Source of the DNA: Opitutaceae bacterium
GTDB lineage: Bacteria > Verrucomicrobiota > Verrucomicrobiia > Opitutales > Opitutaceae
Length of the DNA stretch: 5,166 nt
Reading direction: 5' to 3'
Assembly (NCBI GenBank): GCA_031254955.1
Contig: JAIRTK010000305.1
Span: 1 to 5,166, forward strand
The notes under the pieces are model-generated. The model had not been told where the DNA came from. It worked only from the letters and a program-made list of their open reading frames with translations, and made no database searches. Made by a program: the position numbers and the translations under genes. Positions 1-5,166 of the stretch are shown here, in pieces; position 1 is the first letter of the stretch, and the number at the start of each line of letters is the position of its first letter.

Positions 1-153
1 ATGGGCGTCGGCGTGACCATTCATGTGACACCGAAATTCCTCCTCGACATAGGCTATCGCTTCCTGCGCGTCAGCAAGACCGAGTATGATTGGGGTTATA
101 TTGACAGTCTTGACACCCATTCACTGACATTCTCGGTCGGCTGGAAATTTTAA
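1..153 (+). CDS. Outer-membrane beta-barrel protein, C-terminal 50 residues (5' end outside window)
   Basis: Frame 1 is open from the first base to a TAA at 151-153. The peptide alternates polar and hydrophobic residues in strand-like stretches (GVGVTIHV, FLLDIGYRFL, HSLTFSVGWKF). It ends in phenylalanine after an alternating final strand, the classic C-terminal signature read by the BAM machinery in outer-membrane barrels. The tyrosine- and tryptophan-containing loop between the last two strands also fits. The ATG at base 1 is in frame but is probably an internal methionine, because 50 residues would make only three or four strands. The family cannot be named from this piece; a small OmpA-like or opacity-type barrel is the simplest guess. 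No rho-independent terminator with a T-run is seen just downstream. Confidence 0.8.
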   Translation: MGVGVTIHVTPKFLLDIGYRFLRVSKTEYDWGYIDSLDTHSLTFSVGWKF

Positions 154-230
154 CCCGCCCCCCTCCCGGACTCAACCCTCCCCCGCTCGCGATCATTATG
201 GTTCGTCGCTCTTTTCGATGAAGAAGCAAA
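154..230. other. Intergenic spacer, nothing recognised
   Basis: This short spacer follows the beta-barrel stop codon and starts with a C-rich run. I see no open frame with coding character, no convincing terminator and no promoter motif. It ends where the nested palindrome begins. Confidence 0.4.
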
Positions 231-455
231 GCCCTGAAGGGGCGGTCAGCGTTTAGCCGTGGGTGACGAGCGCGGCGAGGAACCCACGGTTGGGAATGGT
301 TTGAAACACAAACCCTGAGAAGGGCGGCAGCGCGGGCAGACAAGCAAGTGCACGACGCTGCCGCCCCTCCGGGGCTTGGGGTTTTGCGGAAACTTTCCGT
401 GGATTCTTCACTGCGTTCGTCACCCACGGCTAAGGGCTTGTCGTCCCTCCGGGAC
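231..455. repeat. Large nested imperfect palindrome (MITE/REP-like element)
   Basis: Three pairs of arms are nested around a centre near 344. The outer pair, 231-241 with 445-455, matches at 8 of 11 positions. The middle pair, 253-289 with 397-433, matches at 32 of 37, and all five differences are transitions. The inner pair, 322-332 with 356-366, is perfect over 11 bp (GGGCGGCAGCG), with a second short pair, 310-315 with 379-384 (AAACCC/GGGTTT). Such elements are recalled from intergenic DNA of Verrucomicrobiota and relatives, where they often yield spurious hypothetical ORFs. No transposase gene is present, so it would be non-autonomous if mobile. Target-site duplications were not identified. 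Confidence 0.75.
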
Positions 456-625
456 TCATCCAAGGAAACCGGCAGGACAATCGCCACCCACGAGTTTTAT
501 TCATCCGCGGGCGCATGGAGCGGCTCCTGGACCATTGGCGGCACCGCGACAATGCCATGCTTGGCAGAATCGCGGCCACCGCGACCGACTATCTTATCAA
601 GCTGATATTACGCAGTCGCAGGTAG
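434..625 (+). other. Short open frame between two palindromes; possible gene remnant
   Basis: One frame is open from just after a TAA at 431-433 to a TAG at 623-625. Its first ATG is at 515, giving 36 residues (MERLLDHWRHRDNAML...). From that ATG about three quarters of codons end in G or C, and the peptide has an amphipathic, helix-like look (DYLIKLILRSRR). The in-frame stops at both ends are supplied by the flanking repeats: the upstream TAA is in the right arm of the large palindrome, and the TAG is part of the GGTAGGGCGA arm of the next one. This could be the tail of a gene broken by repeat insertion, a tiny real gene, or chance in GC-rich DNA. I do not recognise the peptide and see no clear ribosome binding site. 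Confidence 0.15.
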
Positions 626-684
626 GGCGAGGCGTCCCGCCGAGCCGTGAGTCGCCACGGCTCAGCCGGGCGCTTCGCCCTACC
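621..684. repeat. REP-like palindrome, 29-bp arms with 6-base loop
   Basis: Arms 621-649 and 656-684 are inverted copies matching at 25 of 29 positions, separated by AGTCGC at 650-655. The arm has a GTAGGGCGA tip and a GAGCCGTG base next to the loop. I recall this GTAGGGCGA-type palindrome as a dispersed intergenic repeat in Verrucomicrobiota and some other phyla, which is knowledge rather than something this single copy can show. As RNA it would form a long hairpin. With no T-run it is not a standard intrinsic terminator, though it could protect or attenuate transcript ends. Confidence 0.8.
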
Positions 685-748
685 CTCAGACATTCGACCG
701 CGTAACTTCAGTTATCAAGAACTACGCCAGTCCCGTCGGCGGCCCCAC
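685..748. other. Intergenic spacer, nothing recognised
   Basis: This is a spacer of ordinary composition between the REP-like palindrome and the GC-rich stem-loop. I see no open frame with coding character and no regulatory motif. Confidence 0.3.
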
Positions 749-822
749 GGGGGCGCGATAAACGGAAGCGCGCGCATGTTGCCGGGCCGGCGACGGCGCG
801 CCCGCCCGTCCTTATCGCCCCC
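749..822 (-). terminator. GC-rich stem-loop abutting the activator stop codon; candidate 3'-end structure
   Basis: The arms are 749-766 (GGGGGCGCGATAAACGGA) and 809-822 (TCCTTATCGCCCCC). They pair apart from two 2-base bulges in the left arm. Inside them, GCGCGC runs (768-775 and 795-802) can extend the stem, and GCCGGGCCGGC at 781-791 is itself a palindrome. The outer arm ends on the base next to the minus-strand stop codon (823-825), where a transcript end structure would be expected. There is no U-run after the stem on the minus strand, so intrinsic termination is uncertain. It may instead act as a 3' stability hairpin. Confidence 0.35.
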
Positions 823-2361
823 TCACCCCAGCCGCGCCTTCACCGTGCGCCGGTCGAGGTCGAGCCGTCGCGCCGTTTCCTCCACCGTGCCGGCTTGCGC
901 GTGCACCAGCCGCGTGTAACGCCGCAGGAGTTCCTCCGCCGTCAGCCGTCCGCCGCCGATGAGCGCGTTCCAGTCGTCCGCCGTCCCGCCCGCGAGCGGC
1001 CCCGCCGGGCGGTAGGCGCCGCGCACGAGCAGGTTTCTCATGCACTGCTCCAGTTCGCGAAAATTTCCCGGCCACGCGTAGTCCGCGCTGAGGTGTTTTG
1101 TCATCCACGCCACCGCCTCGCGCGCGAATGCCTCCGCCTCGTCCTCGCCCACCAGCCGCCGGGCCACATGGCCCGCCAGCGACGCCAGTTCGCCCGCGCC
1201 GGCCCCGTCGAGTTGCTCGCGCAACGACGGCGTGCGCACCACGTCCGAGCAAAGCCGGTAATAAAAATCCTCGCGAAAGCGCCCCGCGCGAATCTCCGCC
1301 GGCAGGTCGCGATTCGTCGCCGCGATGATTTTTCCCTGAAACACCCGCGACCCCGTGTCGCCCAGCCGCTGGAAGGTCCGCGCTTGCAACACCCGCAACA
1401 GCTTCACCTGGATGCCCGCGTCCACGTCGCCGATTTCGTCCAGAAACACCGCCCCCGTCGCCGGGCAGACCTCCATCCAGCCCGCCCGGTCCGCCAGCGC
1501 GCCCGTGAACGCCCCCCGCCGGTGCCCGAACAATTCCGACTCGATCAACGTCGGCGACAGCGCGGACAAATTGAGCGGGAAAAACGCCCCGGCGAAATCC
1601 TCCGCGAACATCCCGCGCTTCGCATCGAACGCCACATAGCGCGACAACGCGATGGCCCGCGCCACCAACTCCTTGCCCGTGCCCGACGGCCCGATGACCA
1701 GCGTCGCGAAATCCCCCATCCGAGAAAAAAGCGTCCGCCGGTAGCGCGTGAAATCGTGCGTGAAAATCGACTGCCAGATCGCCGCGCGCAGCCGCGCCAT
1801 CGGCGTCGAGCCGCCCGCCAGCGCGCCGAAAATATGGAAAAACGCCCGCCGCATCTGAAACGCCAGCGCGAAAAAGTGCTCCACCGCGCCCGCCTCCCCG
1901 ATCAGGCGCAGCCCCGGCACGGCCAGCAGCCGCTCCATCTCGGCGCGCGCCTCGACGAAGAACCGCACCCGTCCCGGCGGCGGGCCGCCGCCCTGCTTCC
2001 GGCGAGCCTCGCCCTCGCGGATCAGCCCGTCAAACCGCTCCGCGAACGCGTGGAAAATCCGGAACGCCACCAGCGCCACATGCGCCTCGCCCTCCGCGCG
2101 CGTCACCCGCCCGTTGCGCGGCCAGCCGTCCCGTATCCGTTCCGTCAATACCCTGCACCTCTCCAGCAGGCGGACGAGGTTCGGATTCGGGCGCGTTTTT
2201 GCGTGCGACTGCACGTTCCAGTCCGCCGCCGCCTCGACAAACTCCGCCCCGAGCGCCTTGCGCTCCCATTCGATGCGCTCCGGCAAAAACGGATTCGCCT
2301 GGTTCACCCGTCCCACGCATTCCGCAAACGCCAGCTCTTTGTCGGAAAACAATCGTTTCAT
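823..2361 (-). CDS. Sigma-54-dependent AAA+ transcriptional activator (bacterial enhancer-binding protein)
   Basis: This 512-residue protein should remodel sigma-54 RNA polymerase at -24/-12 promoters using ATP. From the chosen start it has a Walker A motif GPSGTGKE (224-231), the sigma-54-contacting loop GAFTGA (283-288), Walker B VFLDEIGD (305-312), an ATNRDL sensor segment (348-353), FREDFYYRL with arginine-finger-region residues (362-370) and WPGNFRELE (430-438). The C-terminal 40 residues (VEETARRLDLDRRTVKARL) form a Fis-type helix-turn-helix that ends almost at the stop. Residues 1 to about 205 show no receiver, PAS or GAF signature I can see. They hold a distinctive NPFLPERIEWERKALG segment (about 22-37) and an IWQSIFTHD stretch before the AAA+ core. 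I chose the ATG at 2361. An in-frame GTG at 2418 would add 19 residues, but it lies in an intergenic repeat arm. No clear Shine-Dalgarno precedes either. It is divergent from the VIT-vWA gene. Confidence 0.93.
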   Translation of the reverse strand: MKRLFSDKELAFAECVGRVNQANPFLPERIEWERKALGAEFVEAAADWNVQSHAKTRPNPNLVRLLERCRVLTERIRDGWPRNGRVTRAEGEAHVALVAFRIFHAFAERFDGLIREGEARRKQGGGPPPGRVRFFVEARAEMERLLAVPGLRLIGEAGAVEHFFALAFQMRRAFFHIFGALAGGSTPMARLRAAIWQSIFTHDFTRYRRTLFSRMGDFATLVIGPSGTGKELVARAIALSRYVAFDAKRGMFAEDFAGAFFPLNLSALSPTLIESELFGHRRGAFTGALADRAGWMEVCPATGAVFLDEIGDVDAGIQVKLLRVLQARTFQRLGDTGSRVFQGKIIAATNRDLPAEIRAGRFREDFYYRLCSDVVRTPSLREQLDGAGAGELASLAGHVARRLVGEDEAEAFAREAVAWMTKHLSADYAWPGNFRELEQCMRNLLVRGAYRPAGPLAGGTADDWNALIGGGRLTAEELLRRYTRLVHAQAGTVEETARRLDLDRRTVKARLG

Positions 2362-2472
2362 AAAAACATGAGTTTTATCGGCCCGAGGGCCACTTATCCG
2401 TTCGTTTAATTTAATCACGGAAACACGGAAGGACGGAGACGCGGAAAAAAGAAGAAGAGGGGTTGGCTTCTG

Positions 2473-2643
2473 TGTTTCCGCCCTTCCGTGCTTCCGCGAT
2501 TAAACTAAAGGTTTGGTTTTAATTTAACCACGGAGACACGGAGGGCACAGAGTTCCGCGCGGGAGTTTTTTTAGAAATCAAGTTCTCTTTCATGGCTTCG
2601 AGTCTTCCGAGTCTCCGTGGTTAAATTATTAGTTCGATTTACT
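2473..2643. repeat. Tandem unit 1 of the 171-bp duplication
   Basis: The unit begins with TGTTTCCGCCCTTCCG and holds a reverse arm, a forward arm, a shared core (GTTCCGCGCGGGAG, a T-run, AGAAATCAAGTTC, CATGGCTTCGAG) and a second reverse arm ending in TTAAATTATT. The same order recurs 171 bp later with scattered single-base changes. The duplication is therefore recent or maintained, but not brand new. Confidence 0.85.
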
Positions 2644-2830
2644 TGTTTCCGCCCTTCCGTGCTTCCGCGATTAAATTAAAAGTTTGTTTTAAATTAAACC
2701 ACGGAGACACGGAAGGCACGGAGTTCCGCGCGGGAGTTTTTTTAGAAATCAAGTTCCCTTTCATGGCTTCGAGTCCTCCGTGTCTCCGTATTTCCGTGTC
2801 TCCGTGATTAAATTATTGGTTCACTTTATT
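2644..2830. repeat. Tandem unit 2, with an internal 16-bp duplication
   Basis: The offset from unit 1 stays at exactly 171 from TGTTTCCG (2644) through the core to GAGTC (2771). It then rises to 187 at TTAAATTATT (2808). The extra 16 bases come from a short tandem copy: TCCGTGTCTCCGT occurs at 2777-2789 and again at 2793-2805. The unit runs out into AT-rich, non-repeated sequence ahead of the VIT-vWA gene. Confidence 0.82.
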
Positions 2831-2977
2831 TGTAATCAAAAAATGACAGTCCATTGGCATATTTTGTCAATCATTCCTATGGAAAATGCATCGGCCTTAT
2901 TCATATCCTATTGTATGTAAATAAATTAAGTTTAATTGATTTTTGCTGGCATGGTTCCGGCATTATGGGCGGATGTC
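2831..2977 (+). promoter_or_regulatory. AT-rich leader upstream of the VIT-vWA gene
   Basis: After the repeats the base composition drops sharply to AT-rich, in contrast to the GC-rich genes. This fits a promoter region. TTGTCA at 2864-2869 and TTGTAT at 2911-2916 resemble -35 hexamers, but neither has a good -10 partner at 16-18 bases, so I do not call a sigma-70 promoter. A partial Shine-Dalgarno-like GGGCGGA at 2967-2973 ends 4 bases before the ATG at 2978 and supports that start. Confidence 0.4.
2947..2962 (+). promoter_or_regulatory. Possible sigma-54 -24/-12 element (weak)
   Basis: TGGCATGGTTCCGGCA keeps the invariant GG-N10-GC spacing (GG 2948-2949, GC 2960-2961). It matches five of six bases of the -24 box TGGCAC and three of five of the -12 box TTGCA. 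The neighbouring gene encodes a sigma-54 activator, which makes it worth noting. Transcription would begin near 2973, only about 5 bases before the chosen start codon, which argues against it. Confidence 0.2.
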
Positions 2978-5074
2978 ATGAAAACCACATCCCGTGCTTA
3001 TGCCCTCACCCTCGTCCGTGCCCGCCGCGCGTTGCGCTGGTTCGCCTTGCTCGCCGCGCTCGCCTCCATGCTCTCGCTGCTCGGCGTGATGACCGGCCTC
3101 CATGCCGCCGGCACCCTCACGCCCGCCGGCTCGCCCGACGCCCCGATCCAGATTCGCGACCATCAGGTCAACGTCACCATCAACAACGGCTTCGCCCAGA
3201 CCGAAGTCCTCCAGACCTTTTTCAACCCCAACGCCGCCGACCTCGAGGCCGTTTACGCCTTTCCCGTGCCGAAAAGCGCCAGCCTCTCCGAAGTCACCAT
3301 CCAGACCGGCGAAAAAACGCTGAACGGCGAAGTGCTCCCGCGCGCCGAGGCCGAGACCCTCTACAACGAGGAAAAATCCCGCGGCAACGACGCCGGCCTC
3401 GCCACCAAAAACACCTTCCAGACCTACGAATTCCGCGTCTCGCCCGTCCGCGCCGGCGCCGAGACCCGGCTGCGTTTCGTTTACTACCAGCCGCTCGAAA
3501 TCGACACCGGCGTCGGCCGCTACCTCTACCCGCTTGAGGAAGGCGGCACCGACGACCTCGCGCAGCATTTCTGGCAGCCCGCCAACACCCAAGTCGAAGG
3601 TCGCCTCTCCATCAACGTCGAGTTGAAATCCGCCTGGCCCGTTGACGACCTCCGCGCGCCGGGCTTCGAGAATGAAGCCGTCATCCAAAAACTGGATACA
3701 GGCCACCACCGGCTCGCGCTCGACCGCGCCGGCGCGAAACTCGCCCGCGACTTCGTGCTCTACTACCGCCTCGCCGCCGACCTCCCCGGACGCGTCGAAG
3801 TCATCCCCTACCGCGCCGCGCCCGGCAAGCCCGGCACCTTCATGGCCGTCGTCACGCCCGGCCTCGACCTCCAGCCCATCACCCGCGGCGCCGACTACAC
3901 CTACGTGCTCGATGTCTCCGGCTCCATGCACGGCAAAATCGCCACCCTCGCCAACGCCATCACCCAAGCCCTCGGCAAGATGTCCCCCGGCGACCGTTTC
4001 CGCATCGTCACCTTCAACAACAACGCCCGCGAACTCCTCCCCTGGACACCCGCCACGCCCGACAACGTCCGCCACGCCATCACCCTCGTCCGCTCCCTCG
4101 CGCCCTCCGGCGGCACCAACATCTACGCCGGCCTGCAAGTCGCGCTCACCCACCTCGACGCCGACCGCGCCACCTCGCTCGTCCTCGTCACCGACGGCGT
4201 GACCAACCAAGGCATCGTTGACCCGCGCGCCTTCCACGCCCTCCTCAAGCAGCACGACATCCGCTTCTTCGGCTTCCTCATGGGCAACTCCGCCAACTGG
4301 CCCCTCATGCGCGCCCTGGCCGACGCCACCGGCGGCTTCTACGCCGGCGTCTCCAACGACGACGACATCGTCGGCCAGCTCCTCCTCGCCAAATCCAAAA
4401 TCACCCACGAATCCCTCCACCACGCCACCTTCAAATTCTCCGGCGTCCACACCACCGACCTCACCGGCGACAACCCGCAAAAAATCTACCACGGCCAGCA
4501 ACTCGTCCTCTTCGGACGCTACGACAAACCCGGCAAGGCCACCCTCACCCTCCACGCCCGCCTCACCGGCGAGGACAAAACCTACACCACCACCTTCGAC
4601 TTCCCCGAAACCGACACCGCCAATCCCGAACTCGAACGCCTCTGGGCCTTCGCCCAAATCGAACAAATCGAGCTGAAGGAAACCCTCGGCCAGACCCCCG
4701 CCGCCGAGGCGAAAGACGCCATCACGAACCTCGGCGTCGCCTACCAGCTCGTCACCGACCACACCGCGATGGTCGTGCTCGACGACGCCACCCACGACGC
4801 CCGCGGCATCGAACGCAAAAACCGCGACCGCGCCGCCCACGAACGCGCCGCCCAAAGCGCCCGCGCGCAAACCGCCGCGACCAACTACCAGGTTGACGCG
4901 AACCAACCCGCTTACTCCGCGCCCGCCCCCCACATCAGCCGCTCCCGTGGTTTCGGCGGCGGCGGAGGCGGCGCGCTGGAGTCCACGGACCTCGCCCTCC
5001 TGCTCCTCTTCGCCATCCTAGCCGGCGCCGCCGGCCTCGCCCGCCGCGCGAAAGCCCGGAAATCGCGCGGATAA
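2978..5074 (+). CDS. Secreted VIT + vWA domain protein with Gly-rich C-terminal sorting tail
   Basis: From the ATG at 2978 the product is 698 residues. A basic N-region and hydrophobic stretch (about 20-40), ending near LHAAG (41-45), form a signal peptide. A VIT (vault/inter-alpha-trypsin) domain follows at about 48-175, with typical NxxAxxEAVYxFPVP and YYQPLEI segments. The vWA domain has a complete metal-binding MIDAS: DVSGS (312-316), the threonine of GGTNIY (about 380) and VTDG (404-407). The tail has six glycines (about 660-665), a hydrophobic span (about 670-687) and a basic end (RRAKARKSRG). This is the three-part plan of GlyGly-CTERM/rhombosortase or sortase-type substrates, implying export, membrane retention and perhaps processing. 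VIT-vWA proteins usually mediate metal-dependent binding; the ligand here is unknown. Upstream in-frame starts (TTG 2936, ATG 2951) would put extra residues ahead of the signal peptide and lack a good ribosome site. It is divergent from the sigma-54 activator. Confidence 0.93.
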   Translation: MKTTSRAYALTLVRARRALRWFALLAALASMLSLLGVMTGLHAAGTLTPAGSPDAPIQIRDHQVNVTINNGFAQTEVLQTFFNPNAADLEAVYAFPVPKSASLSEVTIQTGEKTLNGEVLPRAEAETLYNEEKSRGNDAGLATKNTFQTYEFRVSPVRAGAETRLRFVYYQPLEIDTGVGRYLYPLEEGGTDDLAQHFWQPANTQVEGRLSINVELKSAWPVDDLRAPGFENEAVIQKLDTGHHRLALDRAGAKLARDFVLYYRLAADLPGRVEVIPYRAAPGKPGTFMAVVTPGLDLQPITRGADYTYVLDVSGSMHGKIATLANAITQALGKMSPGDRFRIVTFNNNARELLPWTPATPDNVRHAITLVRSLAPSGGTNIYAGLQVALTHLDADRATSLVLVTDGVTNQGIVDPRAFHALLKQHDIRFFGFLMGNSANWPLMRALADATGGFYAGVSNDDDIVGQLLLAKSKITHESLHHATFKFSGVHTTDLTGDNPQKIYHGQQLVLFGRYDKPGKATLTLHARLTGEDKTYTTTFDFPETDTANPELERLWAFAQIEQIELKETLGQTPAAEAKDAITNLGVAYQLVTDHTAMVVLDDATHDARGIERKNRDRAAHERAAQSARAQTAATNYQVDANQPAYSAPAPHISRSRGFGGGGGGALESTDLALLLLFAILAGAAGLARRAKARKSRG

Positions 5075-5115
5075 CATCCCGCCGCCCATGCCCCGCGCCC
5101 CCGCGCTTCAACCGC

Positions 5116-5121
5116 AAAGGA
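5116..5121 (+). promoter_or_regulatory. Shine-Dalgarno-like site for the downstream gene
   Basis: AAAGGA at 5116-5121 lies 9 bases before the ATG at 5131, an acceptable ribosome binding site. It is the main reason for calling a gene start there. Confidence 0.45.
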
Positions 5122-5130
5122 AACCACGCC

Positions 5131-5166
5131 ATGAAACCCGCAATAATAAAACCGCCGCGCACCGCG
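5131..5166 (+). CDS. Start of a downstream gene (12 codons, 3' end outside window)
   Basis: An ATG at 5131 follows the Shine-Dalgarno-like site and stays open to the window end, reading MKPAIIKPPRTA. The two lysines and proline-rich start could be the N-region of a signal peptide or the cytoplasmic end of a membrane protein, but 12 residues identify nothing. It is co-directional with the VIT-vWA gene, with a 56-bp gap and no terminator hairpin seen between them, so co-transcription is likely. In proteobacterial VIT-vWA sortase-target loci a sortase gene sits beside the target. Whether anything similar holds here cannot be seen. Confidence 0.45.
   Translation, partial: MKPAIIKPPRTA

Larger units (their letters stand above)
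2407..2830. repeat. Array of seven inverted/direct arms of a CACGGAGACACGGAG-type repeat
   Basis: Seven arms share a core like TTTAACCACGGAGACACGGA. Forward arms lie near 2411-2441, 2524-2550 and 2694-2723. Reverse arms lie near 2473-2503, 2600-2626, 2644-2675 and 2771-2813. Adjacent opposing arms can fold into hairpins: 2411-2439 against 2475-2503 matches at about 25 of 29 positions, with only transitions differing. Elements of this AACCACGGAGACACGGAG type are recalled from many environmental bacteria as dispersed intergenic repeats. The array fills the space between two divergent genes, so promoters or operator sites may lie in it. No protein-coding frame in it looks real. Confidence 0.85.

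Noticed and set aside
71..487. 138-residue minus-strand frame across the large palindrome
   Set aside because: Most of it reads through both arms of the palindrome, and the rest overlaps the beta-barrel end. It is a typical spurious ORF from repeats.
231..684. Insertion sequence
   Set aside because: There are terminal-repeat-like palindromes but no transposase frame, and no target-site duplication was found by eye. At most these are non-autonomous elements.
895..2409. 504-residue plus-strand open frame opposite the activator
   Set aside because: It is an antisense shadow. The product is dominated by Arg, His, Pro and Gln with no domain, while the minus strand has complete AAA+ motifs in order.
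2407..2830. CRISPR array
   Set aside because: The repeats occur in both orientations, diverge and lack uniform spacers. This is a palindromic repeat array with a tandem duplication.
2851..2869. Sigma-54 site at TTGGCATATTTTGTCA
   Set aside because: The TTG of the putative -12 box is two bases too close to the GG of the -24 box, and there is no GC pair at the required spacing.
2854..3537. 227-residue plus-strand frame starting in the AT-rich leader
   Set aside because: After the leader it becomes an Arg and Pro-rich out-of-frame reading of the VIT-vWA gene.
2963..4933. 656-residue minus-strand open frame opposite the VIT-vWA gene
   Set aside because: It is a Gly, Val and Glu-rich low-complexity translation caused by C-rich third positions of the real gene. 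No motifs are seen.

Overview
The window is GC-rich DNA from a Gram-negative bacterium. It carries the end of an outer-membrane beta-barrel gene, two large divergent genes and the first codons of a fourth gene. The long genes use mostly G or C at third codon positions. The intergenic spaces hold families of imperfect palindromes of a kind common in Verrucomicrobiota and related phyla. I infer a member of Verrucomicrobiota, possibly Opitutales. This rests on style and recalled repeat families, with no marker gene to support it.

Layout. Positions 1-153 are the last 50 codons of an outer-membrane beta-barrel protein. Positions 154-822 have no convincing full gene. They hold a large nested palindrome (231-455), a short open frame of unknown meaning (434-625), a 64-bp REP-like palindrome (621-684) and a GC-rich stem-loop (749-822) that touches the stop codon of the next gene. 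Positions 823-2361 (minus strand) encode a sigma-54-dependent AAA+ activator with an N-terminal region I cannot assign and a C-terminal Fis-type helix-turn-helix. Positions 2407-2830 are an array of seven inverted and direct arms of one repeat, including a 171-bp tandem duplication. An AT-rich leader follows, then a secreted VIT + von Willebrand factor A protein (2978-5074, plus strand) with a glycine-rich, membrane-spanning, basic C-terminal sorting tail. A Shine-Dalgarno-like site and a start codon at 5131 open a further gene, cut by the window end.

How the parts may work together. The activator and the VIT-vWA gene are divergent and share one repeat-filled control region. A single GG-N10-GC match to the sigma-54 -24/-12 pattern lies just before the VIT-vWA start, though it is weak and very close to the start codon. 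The working model is a regulator plus surface-protein pair. It resembles in outline the proteobacterial VIT-vWA sortase-target systems, but has a Gly-rich tail instead of a clear LPXTG motif. The downstream gene is co-directional and 56 bp away, so its identity (for example a sorting protease) would be the most informative missing piece.
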